A DNA stretch of 64,000 bases from Actinophytocola oryzae (GCF_004364325.1 NZ_SOCP01000016.1:62001-126000), one strand, 5' to 3'; shown: positions 17,708 through 27,020, numbered from the stretch's first letter. Notes: a model not told the origin generated them from the sequence alone. Translations and numbers: made by a program.

Positions 17708-18343
17708 CTACGCGGGCACCCACAGCGTGACCCGTGTGCCGCGGCCAGGGCGTGACTCGATCGTCGCCGTGCCGCCGACCTCCGCCATCCGGCCCACGAT
17801 CGACTCCCCGATGCCGAAGCCCGCGCGGCCGTCGTCCAGGTCGAACCCGGCGCCCGAGTCCCGTGCGGTCACCGCGACGCCGCCGTCCCTGGTCTCGACC
17901 GTCACCCGCGCGTCGCGCACGCCGCTGTGGCGGGCCGTGTTGTGCAGTGCCGCGCCGATCGCCTCGCGCAGGGCGCTGCGGCGCTCGGCGGGCAGGTCCG
18001 CGTCCACGCGTTCGTCCAGGCCGTCCAGCTCGAGGCGGGTGCGGATGCCGTGCCAGGACAGTTCGGCGACCACGCCCGCGAGGTCCTCGCTCAGCCTGCC
18101 CCTGCGCTTGCGGCCGAGGTTCCTGCGGAGCACCGCCGCGTACTCCCTGGCCACCTGCTTGGTCTGCGGGGTGCCCGCGAGCACGGCGATCGCGTCGAGG
18201 GCGGGCAGTGCGGTGTCCTGGATCCGCTGGTCGGCCCTGCTCTGCTCCATCGCCCGGCCGCGGCGCACCCCCTCGGTGAACGCGGCCCACACCCCGATCC
18301 CGAACAGCACCGTGACCATGCCGGCGAACAGGTACCCGGTCAT
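17708..18343 (-). CDS. HATPase-domain sensor protein, degenerate NarL-type histidine kinase
   Basis: About 211 residues starting at the ATG at 18343 (AGGGG 6 bases upstream). It has one N-terminal membrane helix (YLFAGMVTVLFGIGVWAAF), a linker helix and a C-terminal HATPase domain with N box EAIGAALHNTARHS, G1 DSGAGFD and G2 GFGIGESIVGRM. I see no clear DHp His, so it may act as a partner or a degenerate kinase. It is the last of a same-strand set with a NarL-type regulator and two more HATPase proteins. Confidence 0.8.
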   Translation of the reverse strand: MTGYLFAGMVTVLFGIGVWAAFTEGVRRGRAMEQSRADQRIQDTALPALDAIAVLAGTPQTKQVAREYAAVLRRNLGRKRRGRLSEDLAGVVAELSWHGIRTRLELDGLDERVDADLPAERRSALREAIGAALHNTARHSGVRDARVTVETRDGGVAVTARDSGAGFDLDDGRAGFGIGESIVGRMAEVGGTATIESRPGRGTRVTLWVPA

Positions 18344-18443
18344 GACCACCCCTGCGGGTCATGACTCGTCTGCACAAGGCTCACCGCGACCATGTGGAAA
18401 CCCTACGAACTCCGGCGGGGTCGTGGTGACGGTCAATCACCCC

Positions 18444-19103
18444 TCAAAGTTCGTCGACCTGGACCAGACCGTCCTGGATCGCGCGGGCCACGAGTGCCGC
18501 CTTCGTCGGGGCCTCCCGGCCCACGCTCGCGTACTTGATCCGCACCCGGTCGAGGTAGGAGTTCACCGTGCGCGCCGACAGGTTCAGCTTCTGCGCGACC
18601 ATTTCCTTCGACTCGCAGTGGAACCACTGCAGCAGCACGTCGACCTCGCGCGGCGCGAGCCTCGGCCGGTTCGAGCGGGTGTCGGTGCCGAGCGCGCCGG
18701 ACAGCGCGGGTGGCGTGTACGGCGTGTGGCTTGCCGCGGCCTGGATCGCGCCGACGAGGTGGTGTTCGCCCTCCGCCTTCGTGAGGTAGGTGAAGGCGCC
18801 GATGTCCAGGCACGTCAACGCGGTCTCGCGGTCGTCGCGCATGGTGTAGACGACCACCTGGCGACCCGCGTCGACCAGCCGCTTCAGCTCCCCGTACGCC
18901 GGACCGGCGACGCCGAGCTGCAGGTCGAGCACCACCACGTCGGCGGAGTCACCGGGCGCGAGCCAGGCCGCGCCCGCATCCGTGCCGGAGGCCACGACGG
19001 AGATCGGGGGCGTCGCGGCGACACACCACGCCCGCACCCCGGCGGTGACCGCCGGATGATCGTCCACGACGACCACCGTGATCGGTGATCCGCTCCCCCT
19101 CAC
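18444..19103 (-). CDS. NarL/FixJ-type response regulator
   Basis: 219 residues from a GTG that overlaps the upstream kinase stop (GTGA) and has GGAGG 5 bases before it. The receiver domain has the acidic pair in VVVDDH, the phospho-acceptor Asp60 (VVVLDLQLG) and a switch Thr in VVYTMRDD. The C-terminal LuxR-type HTH reads LAPREVDVLLQWF and MVAQKLNLSARTVNSYL. It should be phosphorylated by one or more of the three neighbouring HATPase proteins and act on DNA; its target is unknown. Confidence 0.92.
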   Translation of the reverse strand: MRGSGSPITVVVVDDHPAVTAGVRAWCVAATPPISVVASGTDAGAAWLAPGDSADVVVLDLQLGVAGPAYGELKRLVDAGRQVVVYTMRDDRETALTCLDIGAFTYLTKAEGEHHLVGAIQAAASHTPYTPPALSGALGTDTRSNRPRLAPREVDVLLQWFHCESKEMVAQKLNLSARTVNSYLDRVRIKYASVGREAPTKAALVARAIQDGLVQVDEL

Positions 19104-20203
19104 GCCTGCCTCCACGTTGCCTCCACCCAGATTCGGTCCTCGGTCACCACGGTCGACGTGGTGACCCCACCGCTGTCCACCTCGGGCACCGCGTCGGCCG
19201 GGGCGTCGGCGACGACGCTCACCGTCACGGTCCCGTCCAGCCCCACGACCGTCAGCCGTGCCGTGCTCTTCGCGGTCGCCAGCACCGCGACCGCCGGCTC
19301 GGTCAGCAGCCTGCGGGCCTCCTTCGGCATCGGCGGCCGGTCGCCGCGTTCGGCGAACTGCACGGCGACCCCGTTGCGCTCGGCCAGTTCGATGCAGGCG
19401 CGGAGTTCGTGCACGAGTGGGTCCGGCGCCGTCGGGTCCTCGGCGAACAGGCGCCGCATGCGGGCCGCCTCCACCGCGCACGCACGGCGCACCGCCTCGT
19501 CCGCCGGGTCGAGCACGCCGGACGCCAGCCCGCCGAGCAGCGGGGTGACGCTCTGCGCCAGCGACGCGTAGCGGTCCCTGCGGTCCGCGTGCAGTTGCGC
19601 GGCGACCGCTTCGGCCGTACGAAGCCGTTCTCGTTCCTTGGCCATCGCGACCGCGGTCGCGGCGACCCTGCGCAGCAACGCCGCGAACACCCCGACGGCC
19701 AGCTGGAAGCTCGCGGTCACCGCGGTGACGCTGACCGCGCCCGCGAACGTCGCGGCGGTGGCGCCGCCGAGCACGACCTGGACGACCGTGGCGCAGTAGT
19801 ACACGCCGAGAAGGCTTGCCAGGACACCGATCCCGCCGCCGAGGGTCAGCAGCGCGAGGGGCCAGCCGACCGTGCCGTAGGACCAGTGCGCGACCCCGAA
19901 CCGCTGCCTCGGCGCCAGGGCGGCGGTCGAGGCGACCGACGCGGCGAGCACGAGCGCGACGAGCGGCCACCGCCACCGGCCGAGGTCGCCGTGCCACGCG
20001 GTCTCCGCGGCGACGACCAGCGCCACCCCGGCGTACACCGCGATCACCAGCCACTGCACGGCGTAGGAGGTGTAGGCCTCCCGGTTGGCGAGCACGACGG
20101 GCACCTGCAGCCCGAAGACCACGGCCAGCGTGACGGCGACGGTCGCCCATCGCAGCCCGCGCAGGACGTTCGCGACGATGAGCTCGGCGTCGTCCTCAGG
20201 CAC
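19100..20203 (-). CDS. Membrane histidine kinase-like sensor, atypical catalytic domain
   Basis: About 367 residues from the GTG at 20203. Several membrane helices fill the first half (VTLAVVFGLQVPVVLA, WLVIAVYAGVALVVAAE, LVALVLAASVASTAAL and more). A coiled cytoplasmic linker (KERERLRTAEAVAAQLHADRRDRY) leads to a C-terminal ATPase-like region (VAVLATAKSTARLTVVGLDG) in which the N and G boxes are poorly preserved. It overlaps the preceding kinase gene by 8 bases and the regulator by 4. It may be an inactive sensor that modulates its neighbour. Confidence 0.75.
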   Translation of the reverse strand: MPEDDAELIVANVLRGLRWATVAVTLAVVFGLQVPVVLANREAYTSYAVQWLVIAVYAGVALVVAAETAWHGDLGRWRWPLVALVLAASVASTAALAPRQRFGVAHWSYGTVGWPLALLTLGGGIGVLASLLGVYYCATVVQVVLGGATAATFAGAVSVTAVTASFQLAVGVFAALLRRVAATAVAMAKERERLRTAEAVAAQLHADRRDRYASLAQSVTPLLGGLASGVLDPADEAVRRACAVEAARMRRLFAEDPTAPDPLVHELRACIELAERNGVAVQFAERGDRPPMPKEARRLLTEPAVAVLATAKSTARLTVVGLDGTVTVSVVADAPADAVPEVDSGGVTTSTVVTEDRIWVEATWRQA

Positions 20204-21341
20204 CGGACCACTCCATCCGCACCGCGGTGCCGCGCCCGGGCCGGCTGGTGATCCGTGTGCGGCCACCGGTTCTGGCCATCCGCGCGACGAGCGAGCGGGT
20301 CACGCCGTAGCGGTGATCGGACACCCGGTCGGGGTCGAAGCCCGCGCCCTTGTCGCAGACCTCGACGACGACGCCGCCCTCGTCGTCGCGGCGCACGGTC
20401 ACGGTGGCCTCGTCGACCCCGGCGTGGCGCACGACGTTGGTCAGCGCCTCCCGCACGCCGTGGCACAGGGCGGCGGCGACCACCGCGGGCACGCGCGGCT
20501 CGTCCTCGGTCCGCCAGGTGACCCGCAGCGGCACGTGCGCGGCGGTGTCCCTGAGCAGGTTCACGAGGTCGACCGGTTGCTCGGACCGTTCCGGTGCGCT
20601 GCCGACGGCGTCGAGGTCGCGTGCGGCCTGGGCCCGCAGCCAGGGTTCGCCGCTGGTGACCACACCCGTGCCGACCATGAGGAGGGTCGCGGAGGCGGTG
20701 TCGTGCAGTGCCGCGAGGTACTCCTGCTCGTCGGCCCGCCGGGCGGCGACGACGGCCGCGTCACGGCGCGCCTGCTCCTCACGCGCGACCAGCTGGTCGG
20801 CGCGGCGCCCACTGCGCCTGACGAGGACGGAAACCCCGCGTGAGAGCACGGCTTCCGCCACCAGCCACAGGCCGAGCGGCAGGGCGTTGGTCCAGGTGTC
20901 GGGCGCGGTGATGGCGGCCCCGGCAAGGTAGGCGACGACCACGACGACCGACGCGACCGCCCCGACCACCGGGCCGACGTGCCACTGGTAGGCCACGACG
21001 ATGATCGACACGGTGGCCAGCAGCCACGTCGTGCCGTCGAAAGCGGGCTCCGGCACGGAAGTCCACACCTGCGCGAGGCAGATACCGGAGAGCAGCACGA
21101 CATCCACCGGCACGAGCCAGCGCGGCGCCCCCCGGCGGACGGCGGCGGCGTACCAGACCGACCAGCCGCAGAACGCGACCACCGCCAACCAGGTGACCAG
21201 GGGTTCACGCGCAGGCTCGGACACGACCGAGGTCAGACTGGTCAGACAGACGACGAGGGTGCGGACGAGCACGGAGAACCGAAGCACCAACCGGACGAGC
21301 TCACGCTCGGCGGAGCCGGGGGTGTTGGCGTGGTCTGCCAC
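20196..21341 (-). CDS. Membrane histidine kinase, NarL-type (HATPase_c)
   Basis: A 381-residue sensor kinase. Five to six membrane helices occupy residues 25-190, followed by a HisKA_3-like segment (EYLAALHDTASATLLMV) with the His expected to be phosphorylated. The HATPase domain has N box GVREALTNVVRHA, G1 CDKGAGFD and a final DHRYGVTRSLVARM helix. First gene of the four-gene sensor set. The ligand is unknown. Confidence 0.87.
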   Translation of the reverse strand: MADHANTPGSAERELVRLVLRFSVLVRTLVVCLTSLTSVVSEPAREPLVTWLAVVAFCGWSVWYAAAVRRGAPRWLVPVDVVLLSGICLAQVWTSVPEPAFDGTTWLLATVSIIVVAYQWHVGPVVGAVASVVVVVAYLAGAAITAPDTWTNALPLGLWLVAEAVLSRGVSVLVRRSGRRADQLVAREEQARRDAAVVAARRADEQEYLAALHDTASATLLMVGTGVVTSGEPWLRAQAARDLDAVGSAPERSEQPVDLVNLLRDTAAHVPLRVTWRTEDEPRVPAVVAAALCHGVREALTNVVRHAGVDEATVTVRRDDEGGVVVEVCDKGAGFDPDRVSDHRYGVTRSLVARMARTGGRTRITSRPGRGTAVRMEWSGA

Positions 21342-21499
21342 CTCAGCCCCCGACCGCGGGTCTTGCTGGGCTCATACCCGTCAACCCCCAGGAGCTTCGC
21401 GTGGTTCAGGCAGGGGAATCCTAGCGTCAGCCGGGGGAAGTGATGAGAGTGCTCTGACAGGAACGGGCCAACACGGCGGATGCGAACCGTCGTTCACTG

Positions 21500-21510
21500 T
21501 CCACAGTGGA
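21500..21510. repeat. TCCACWGTGGA palindrome (intergenic copy)
   Basis: TCCACAGTGGA lies 3 bases beyond the stop of the HD-domain gene, in the 172-base gap before the kinase set. The same 11-base palindrome (W = A or T) occurs inside genes at 5387-5397, 37767-37777 and 40974-40984. I see no other feature in this gap. Confidence 0.55.
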
Positions 21511-21513
21511 TTG

Positions 21514-22128
21514 TCATTGGTCGGCTCCCGGCCGTTCCAGTGGGTTCGCCGCCATCCTGGTCGCCAGGTCCCTGCGCATGGCGGCTCCCGCCGCGCTGTC
21601 CGGCTTGCGCTCGGCCTGGTCGGCGAAACAGCGGAGGAACTCCTCGACCAGCGTCGACCGCGGGTACCGCGCGAGCACCTCCGCCCGGAACTCGCCGGGG
21701 AGGTCGTCGACGCCGTGCCCCGTGATGTCGATCGCCGTGGCCCGCGACAGCAGGTGGCCCTCAGGGTCCTCGACCGGGTCCACCTCGGCCCACATGTGCC
21801 GCACGATCACCTCGGACAACCGCGCCCGCCGGTCCACCGGCCACCCGGCACCCGCCGCGAACACCCACGCGACGCTGCCGCCCGCGTTCTCGAACGGCAC
21901 GGTGTGGCTGTCGAACACGTCGACGAGCCCGACGTCGTGCAACAGTGCCGCGACGAACAGCAGCTCGCGATCGAACTCGAAGCCGACTCCGAGCGCCGCG
22001 GCCCACACGTAGGCGCGAATCGAGTGGTTCACCAACGCGGGCGAGCTGAAGGCCGTCGCCACCTCGACCGCGTTCGCACACGCCGGGCTGTCGGGGAACG
22101 TCAGGTCGTCGAGGCGCATGCCGCTCAT
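21514..22128 (-). CDS. HD-domain protein, phosphohydrolase/cyanamide hydratase-like
   Basis: 204 residues with an HD metal-binding motif: His35 (NHSIRAYVW), His64-Asp65 (ALLHDVGL) and downstream His/Asp residues (IVRHMWAE, AIDITGHGVDD). The pattern NHSxRxYxW...LLHDVGL is that of small HD proteins annotated as cyanamide hydratase-like. Substrate and role are not known. ATG candidates lie at 22128 and 22119, neither with a strong ribosome-binding site. It is same-strand with the serine hydrolase upstream, 28 bases away. Confidence 0.8.
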   Translation of the reverse strand: MSGMRLDDLTFPDSPACANAVEVATAFSSPALVNHSIRAYVWAAALGVGFEFDRELLFVAALLHDVGLVDVFDSHTVPFENAGGSVAWVFAAGAGWPVDRRARLSEVIVRHMWAEVDPVEDPEGHLLSRATAIDITGHGVDDLPGEFRAEVLARYPRSTLVEEFLRCFADQAERKPDSAAGAAMRRDLATRMAANPLERPGADQ

Positions 22129-22156
22129 CGTAGGAGGCGCGGACCCGCGCCGGGGC

Positions 22157-23389
22157 TCAGTCGAGGAGCGCCTGGTAGACCAGCTGACGCAGCTGCTGGC
22201 GGATCGGGTGGGTGCTCGAGGGCAGCAGCTGGGTGTAGAACGCCGCCGTGAGGCCCTTGGCGGGGTCCACCCAGAACGCGGTGGAGGCGGCGCCGCCCCA
22301 GGCGTACTCGCCGGGCGTGGCCAGGGTCTTGGCCTTGACCTGGTCCTCCAGCACAGAGAACCCGAGCCCGAAACCGTAGCCGTCGAACGGCATCTCGGCG
22401 AACAGCGGCCTGCCGTAGGCCTCGAGGTCCACACGCCCGGGCAGGTGGTTGCTCGCCATCAGCGCGACCGTGCGCGGGCCGAGGATCCGCACCCCGTCCA
22501 GCTCGCCGCCACGCAACAGCATCTGGGTGAAGCGGTGGTAGTCGGCCGCGGTGGAGACCAGGCCGCCGCCGCCGGAGAAGCAGTCGGGCGCGGCGGTGCC
22601 CAGCGCGCCGAACGCCTCGTTGCGCACGATCTTCCTCGTGCCGGGGGTCGGCAGGTACAGGGCGGCGAGCCGGTCGGTGTCGTCGGTCCAGAACCCGGTG
22701 TCGACCATGCCGAGCGGCCCGAGGATCCGCTCGGCGAACACCTCGTCGAGCGGCTTGCCCGCGAGCACCTCGACGAGCCTGCCCAGGACGTCGGTGGCGA
22801 CCGAGTAGTTCCATTCGCTGCCGGGCTGGAAGACCAGCGGCAGCTCCGCCCACGCGCGGGTGCACGCGGCGAGGTCGAGGCCGGGCGGCGTGCCCCACTC
22901 GTGGCCCGCCGCGCGGTAGGCCGCGTCGACCGGGTGCGTGTGGTGGAAGCCGTAGGTGAGCCCCGAGGTGTGCGACAGCAGGTGCCACAGCCGGATCGGC
23001 TCGGTCGCGGGCACGGTGACCGGCGCCTGCGCCGAGCCCTTGGTGTAGACCCTCGGCGCCGCGAACTCCGGCAGCCACCGCGAGATCGGGTCGGTGAGGT
23101 CGATCAGGCCCTCTTCGACGAACGTCATCGCGGCAACCGAGGTGATCGGCTTGGTCATCGAGAAGATGCGCCAGATCGTGTCGGGCTCGACCGGGGCGCC
23201 CGCCTCGACGTCACGGTTGCCGTGGGACGCGACGTGCGCGATCCGGCCGTGCCTGCTGACCACCGCGAGGTAGCCGGGCAGCAGTCCGTCCTCGACATAC
23301 CGGGCGAAACGACGGTCGATGCGCCGCAGCCGCTCCTCGTCGAACCCGACCTCGGCCGGGTCGACGTCCACTTTCACCTCAGTCGCCAC
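22157..23389 (-). CDS. Serine hydrolase of the beta-lactamase (class C) / esterase family
   Basis: A 410-residue protein starting at GTG. It has the SxxK motif as Ser77-Lys80 (FSMTKPITS) and the Tyr of the YxN-type motif as Tyr195 (WNYSVATD). The late family motif is represented by a G-rich WGGAASTAFWVDP region. There is no signal peptide, so it is probably a cytosolic esterase or amide hydrolase of the EstB/LovD type and not a secreted beta-lactamase. Confidence 0.88.
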   Translation of the reverse strand: MATEVKVDVDPAEVGFDEERLRRIDRRFARYVEDGLLPGYLAVVSRHGRIAHVASHGNRDVEAGAPVEPDTIWRIFSMTKPITSVAAMTFVEEGLIDLTDPISRWLPEFAAPRVYTKGSAQAPVTVPATEPIRLWHLLSHTSGLTYGFHHTHPVDAAYRAAGHEWGTPPGLDLAACTRAWAELPLVFQPGSEWNYSVATDVLGRLVEVLAGKPLDEVFAERILGPLGMVDTGFWTDDTDRLAALYLPTPGTRKIVRNEAFGALGTAAPDCFSGGGGLVSTAADYHRFTQMLLRGGELDGVRILGPRTVALMASNHLPGRVDLEAYGRPLFAEMPFDGYGFGLGFSVLEDQVKAKTLATPGEYAWGGAASTAFWVDPAKGLTAAFYTQLLPSSTHPIRQQLRQLVYQALLD

Positions 23390-23449
23390 GCGTCGAGACT
23401 ACGTCAAACCCGCTCCCCCGGCCGTGCCGTCGAGAGCGCGCCCCGGCCG

Positions 23450-24829
23450 TCAGTCGTGGCGGCGGTTCCAGGGGCCGGTGACGGCGAAGGTGATGCCGGG
23501 GTCGTAGACGTTGAAGAACATCGTCCTCCCGTCGGTGGAGAAGCCCACGCCGGCCAGCTCGCCGTACGAGGGCTCCTCCGGGGTGCCGTTGTTCACGCGG
23601 TTGCGGGCGAAGTGGAAGACCTCGCCGTCGCGGGTGGTGCCGAGCATGTACGCGTCGCCGACGCCGTCCTCGCACATCATCAGGCCGCCGTAGGGTGACA
23701 TGCAGATGTTGTCCGGCGCGTCGAACTCGGGGTTCTCCGGCGCGGGCGTCGGACGGGTGAAGATCACCTCGAGCCGCAGGGTTCGGCGGCGCGGGTCGTA
23801 CTTCCAGACCTGGCCGTCGTGGTTCATCGCGGGCCCCAGCTCGGTGCGGGCGAACGACGACACGAAGTACACGCACCGGTCCCGCTCACCCCACCAGATG
23901 CCCTCGATCTTGTAGCCGCCCGTGATCGGCTTGCGGTAGTCCTGCGCCCGGACCGACTCGGTCGTGGCCAGCGGGTCGGGCACGGTCATCCACTCGGCGC
24001 CGCCGAACACCTCGCCTGCCTCCTGCACCACGGACAGGTCGGGCAGGCCCGGCACGTGCAACGCCTGCAGCTCGCCCCCCGCCCGCAGGCTCCCCCATCC
24101 GCCGCGGGGGCGTTCGGGCAGGAAGCGGTAGAGACTGCCCAGTGGCGCGACGAACGCGTCCTCGGTCTCGTAGACGATGCCGGTGTGCGGGTCGACCGCC
24201 ACGGCCTCGTGCTGGAACCGCCCCATCGCCGTCAGCGGTGTGGGGTCGACGTTGCGCCGGTCGTCGTAGGGGTCGACCTCGAAGATGAAGCCGTGGTCCC
24301 TGGTGTAGCCGTTGGTGCCCGCCTTGTCCTCGGTCTCCTCGCAGGTCATCCAGGTGTGCCACGGCGTGCGTCCGCCGGAGCAGTTGATGGCGGTGCCGCC
24401 GAGGCTGACGTGCTCGGACGCGGGGTCGCCGTGCCGGTCGATCACCAGCGTGCTCGTGCCACCGGCGCCCGCCGGGTCGTAGGTCCGCTCCGGTGGTGCC
24501 GCCACCCTGATCCGCGAGGTCGGTGAGCACTCGTGGTTGCGGACGAGCCGGGCACCCTCACGACGGCCGGGGAACGCGCCCATTCCGTCGAACCGGCTCG
24601 GCACCCGCAGCCCGTCGGGCCGGACGGTCCCCTCGCGCGAGAGGATCGTGTACCGGAAACCCCGTGGCAGGTCCAGGATCCCGGCGGGGTCCGGGAGCAG
24701 TGGACCATACCCGGCAGGCGGCCCGGAGGTCCCCGCCGCGGGCTGCGCCGCGAACAGCGCCTCGACGGATCCGGCGACGACAACAGCGGCTCCGGCACGG
24801 CTCAGGAACTGGCGGCGCGACGATGTCAA
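23450..24829 (-). CDS. PhoX-like (DUF839) Tat-exported phosphatase-type beta-propeller
   Basis: A 459-residue protein starting at a TTG with GAGGAG 5 bases upstream. It has a twin-arginine signal (SRRQFLS, residues 4-10) ending near AAQPAAG. The mature part carries PhoX/DUF839 repeats: NHE (VRNHECSP), CSGGRTPWHTWMTCEET, GRFQHEAV, YETED and FDAPDNICMSPYGGLMMCEDG, with the acidic residues that ligate iron and calcium in PhoX. It should act outside the cell as a phosphatase or a related metallo-enzyme. The preceding strand is divergent from the TPR gene. Confidence 0.88.
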   Translation of the reverse strand: MTSSRRQFLSRAGAAVVVAGSVEALFAAQPAAGTSGPPAGYGPLLPDPAGILDLPRGFRYTILSREGTVRPDGLRVPSRFDGMGAFPGRREGARLVRNHECSPTSRIRVAAPPERTYDPAGAGGTSTLVIDRHGDPASEHVSLGGTAINCSGGRTPWHTWMTCEETEDKAGTNGYTRDHGFIFEVDPYDDRRNVDPTPLTAMGRFQHEAVAVDPHTGIVYETEDAFVAPLGSLYRFLPERPRGGWGSLRAGGELQALHVPGLPDLSVVQEAGEVFGGAEWMTVPDPLATTESVRAQDYRKPITGGYKIEGIWWGERDRCVYFVSSFARTELGPAMNHDGQVWKYDPRRRTLRLEVIFTRPTPAPENPEFDAPDNICMSPYGGLMMCEDGVGDAYMLGTTRDGEVFHFARNRVNNGTPEEPSYGELAGVGFSTDGRTMFFNVYDPGITFAVTGPWNRRHD

Positions 24830-24921
24830 GACGTCTCCTCAGGCGGTCGACGGAACATGAACGCACAGTGAACAGAAGTTAACAGCATGACGCCATGCGG
24901 CCACCACCACAACCGGCCTCC

Positions 24922-24976
24922 CGCACTGAAGGACGCCTTCAGTGCGCCCAGCGTTACCAAGGCGTCCTTCAGTGCG
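24922..24976. repeat. Dispersed intergenic inverted repeat, copies 1 and 2
   Basis: CGCACTGAAGG and CCTTCAGTGCG (24922-24946) flank ACG. A second, reversed copy AAGGCGTCCTTCAGTGCG lies at 24959-24976. The two copies together form 18-base arms with a 19-base loop. A one-mismatch copy lies at 33608-33625. The surrounding 235-base gap between the divergent PhoX-like and TPR genes must also hold both promoters; I could not assign them. Confidence 0.75.
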
Positions 24977-25064
24977 CTGGCGTGACCAGCCGTGCCCCAA
25001 CCCCTTGACGGCGTAACATCCTGTCTGTTTTCCCCGAGAACGTCGGTGAAGCGGCGAACGAGCG

Positions 25065-27020
25065 ATGGTGCGAGTGGATGCAGAGGGAGGCGACCGTCCG
25101 GGTGCCCGAACGGTCGCGATCGGACCCGTCGGGGTGGGGCCGGTCGGCAGCAGGAACCGTGAGACCGGGTCGTTGCTCGCGCGGGGTGCCGAGGCGTTGT
25201 TCGGCGACGGCGACCTCGCCACCAGCCGCGAGCTGTTCGAGGCAGCCTACGCGGAGGCGGAGCGGACGGGTGACATCAACGGGATCGCCGTCGCCACCCT
25301 CGGCCTCGGTGGCCTGTGGGTCCACGAGCACCGCACCCTCGCGGGCGGCGGACAGCTGCGGGCGAGGCTGCGCCACGCCCTGTCGCTCGTCGAGCCGGCC
25401 AGCTCACTCGCCCTGCAGCTGCGTGTCCGGCTCGCCGCGGAGACCGACTACCGGGCCGGGGACCACCAGGCGATCTTCGCGAGCCTCGAGGAGGCACGCC
25501 GTTCGGTCGACCCGGTCGTGCGGGCCGAGGCGCTGAGCGTCGCCCACCACTGTGTGCTCGGTCCCGACCACGGCGCGCGACGCGCGGCCCTCGCGGCCGA
25601 GCTGACCGAGGAGAGCTTCCGCACCGGCCGCCGCAGCGACCTGCTGATGGGCCAGCTGTGGCAGACCGTCGACCTCTTCCTCGGGGCCGACCCGCAGGCC
25701 AGGCGCAGGCTGGCGGAACTGCGGGACATGCTGGCGCAGCGGGACAACCTCGCGGTCGCCTTCGTGGTCGGCGCGATCGAGGTGATGCTCGCGATCCGCG
25801 CGGGCCGCTTCGCCGAGGCCGAGGAGATGGCGGGCCGGTGCGCCGAGCGGGGCGCCGCGGCGGGCGACGTCGACTGGACCGGCTGGTACGGCGGGCAACT
25901 GTTCGCGATCCGCTGGTACCAGGGCAGGCTTGGCGAGCTCGTGCCGATGCTGTCGGAGCTGGTGCACTCTCCGACGCTCAGCGTGGTCGACAACTCCTAC
26001 TTCGCCGCGTTCGCCGTGGCCGCGGCGCAGGCGGGCGACCGGCTGACCGCGAGCGCCACCCTCGCCACGCTGTGCCAGGGCGGCCTCGACGCACTGCCCA
26101 GGTCGAGCACCTGGCTGGTGACGATGAGCGGCATCGCCGAGGCCGCGTTCCTGCTGGGCGACGCGGACGTGGCCGCCGACGTGTACGACCTGCTGCTGCC
26201 CTTCGCGCACCTGCCCGCGATGGCGAGCCTGGGCATCGCGTGCTTCGGCTCGGTCCACAACTCGCTCGGCATCTCCGCGATGATCACCGGCGACCTGGAC
26301 AGGGCCGTCGACCACCTGCGGGCCGCGGTGCGGGCCAACCTGGCGCTGGCGCACTGGCCCGCCGTGGCGATGTCCCGCCGACGGTACGCGCGGGCACTGG
26401 CCCTGGCGGGACGGTCCTCGGAGGCCGCCCGGGAGCGGGCGGGCGCCGAGGAGGAGGCGCGGGCACTGGGCGTGACCGTGCACGAACCAGCCGCCACACC
26501 GTCGGGTAGGCCGCTGGTATGCGTGCGCACCGGGGACAGCTGGCGGCTCGAGTGGGACGAGCGGGTGGCGCTCGTCCCCAGCAGCGTCGGCATGCGCCAC
26601 CTGGCCGTGCTGCTCGCCAACCCCGGCACCGAGGTGGCCGCCGTCGACCTCGTCAGCGGCACCGACGCCGCCTCGGCACGCATGTCGGGGCAGCCGGTGC
26701 TGGACGAGACCGCGATGGCCGAGTACCGGGAACGTCTGGGCAGGCTCAACGCCGACATCGCCGAGCACGAGGCCCGCGACGACGAGGAGGGCGCGAAGCG
26801 GTGCCGCGTGGAACGGGAATGGGTGCTGACGGAACTGACCGGGGCCACCGGGCTCGCGGGCCGCGCCCGGCGCTTCCCCGACGAGGCCGAACGCGCGCGG
26901 ATCTCGGTGGGCAAGGCGATCCGCCGCGTGCTGGTCAGGGTGGCGCAGGCCGACCCCGCGCTGGGCGGCCACCTGCGGGACACCGTGCGCATGGGGATGT
27001 TCTGTTCCTACGAGCCCTGA
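25065..27020 (+). CDS. TPR-rich protein with a conserved actinobacterial C-terminal domain
   Basis: A 651-residue protein. Residues about 30-460 are helical pairs of the TPR type (RGAEALFGDGDLATSRELFE, AYAEAERTGD, RALALAGRSSEAARERA). The C-terminal 170 residues have a beta start (WRLEWDERVALVPSSVGMRHLAVLLA) followed by a helical part (YRERLGRLNADIAEHEARDD, ARISVGKAIRRVL, RMGMFCSYEP). That C-terminal part recurs after ATPase, cyclase or TPR regions in large actinobacterial regulators and has no established function I can name. There is no HTH or P-loop here, so it may be a stand-alone regulatory partner. Confidence 0.75.
   Translation: MVRVDAEGGDRPGARTVAIGPVGVGPVGSRNRETGSLLARGAEALFGDGDLATSRELFEAAYAEAERTGDINGIAVATLGLGGLWVHEHRTLAGGGQLRARLRHALSLVEPASSLALQLRVRLAAETDYRAGDHQAIFASLEEARRSVDPVVRAEALSVAHHCVLGPDHGARRAALAAELTEESFRTGRRSDLLMGQLWQTVDLFLGADPQARRRLAELRDMLAQRDNLAVAFVVGAIEVMLAIRAGRFAEAEEMAGRCAERGAAAGDVDWTGWYGGQLFAIRWYQGRLGELVPMLSELVHSPTLSVVDNSYFAAFAVAAAQAGDRLTASATLATLCQGGLDALPRSSTWLVTMSGIAEAAFLLGDADVAADVYDLLLPFAHLPAMASLGIACFGSVHNSLGISAMITGDLDRAVDHLRAAVRANLALAHWPAVAMSRRRYARALALAGRSSEAARERAGAEEEARALGVTVHEPAATPSGRPLVCVRTGDSWRLEWDERVALVPSSVGMRHLAVLLANPGTEVAAVDLVSGTDAASARMSGQPVLDETAMAEYRERLGRLNADIAEHEARDDEEGAKRCRVEREWVLTELTGATGLAGRARRFPDEAERARISVGKAIRRVLVRVAQADPALGGHLRDTVRMGMFCSYEP

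Noticed and set aside
22157..23389. Antibiotic-resistance beta-lactamase
   Set aside because: The SxxK and Tyr motifs are present, but there is no export signal and the late motif is not the KTG of true beta-lactamases. A family-level serine hydrolase call is all that is justified.
23450..24829. Secreted beta-propeller lactonase in place of PhoX-like protein
   Set aside because: The NHE, CSGGRTPWHTW and DAPDN motifs fit PhoX/DUF839 better than lactonase propellers.
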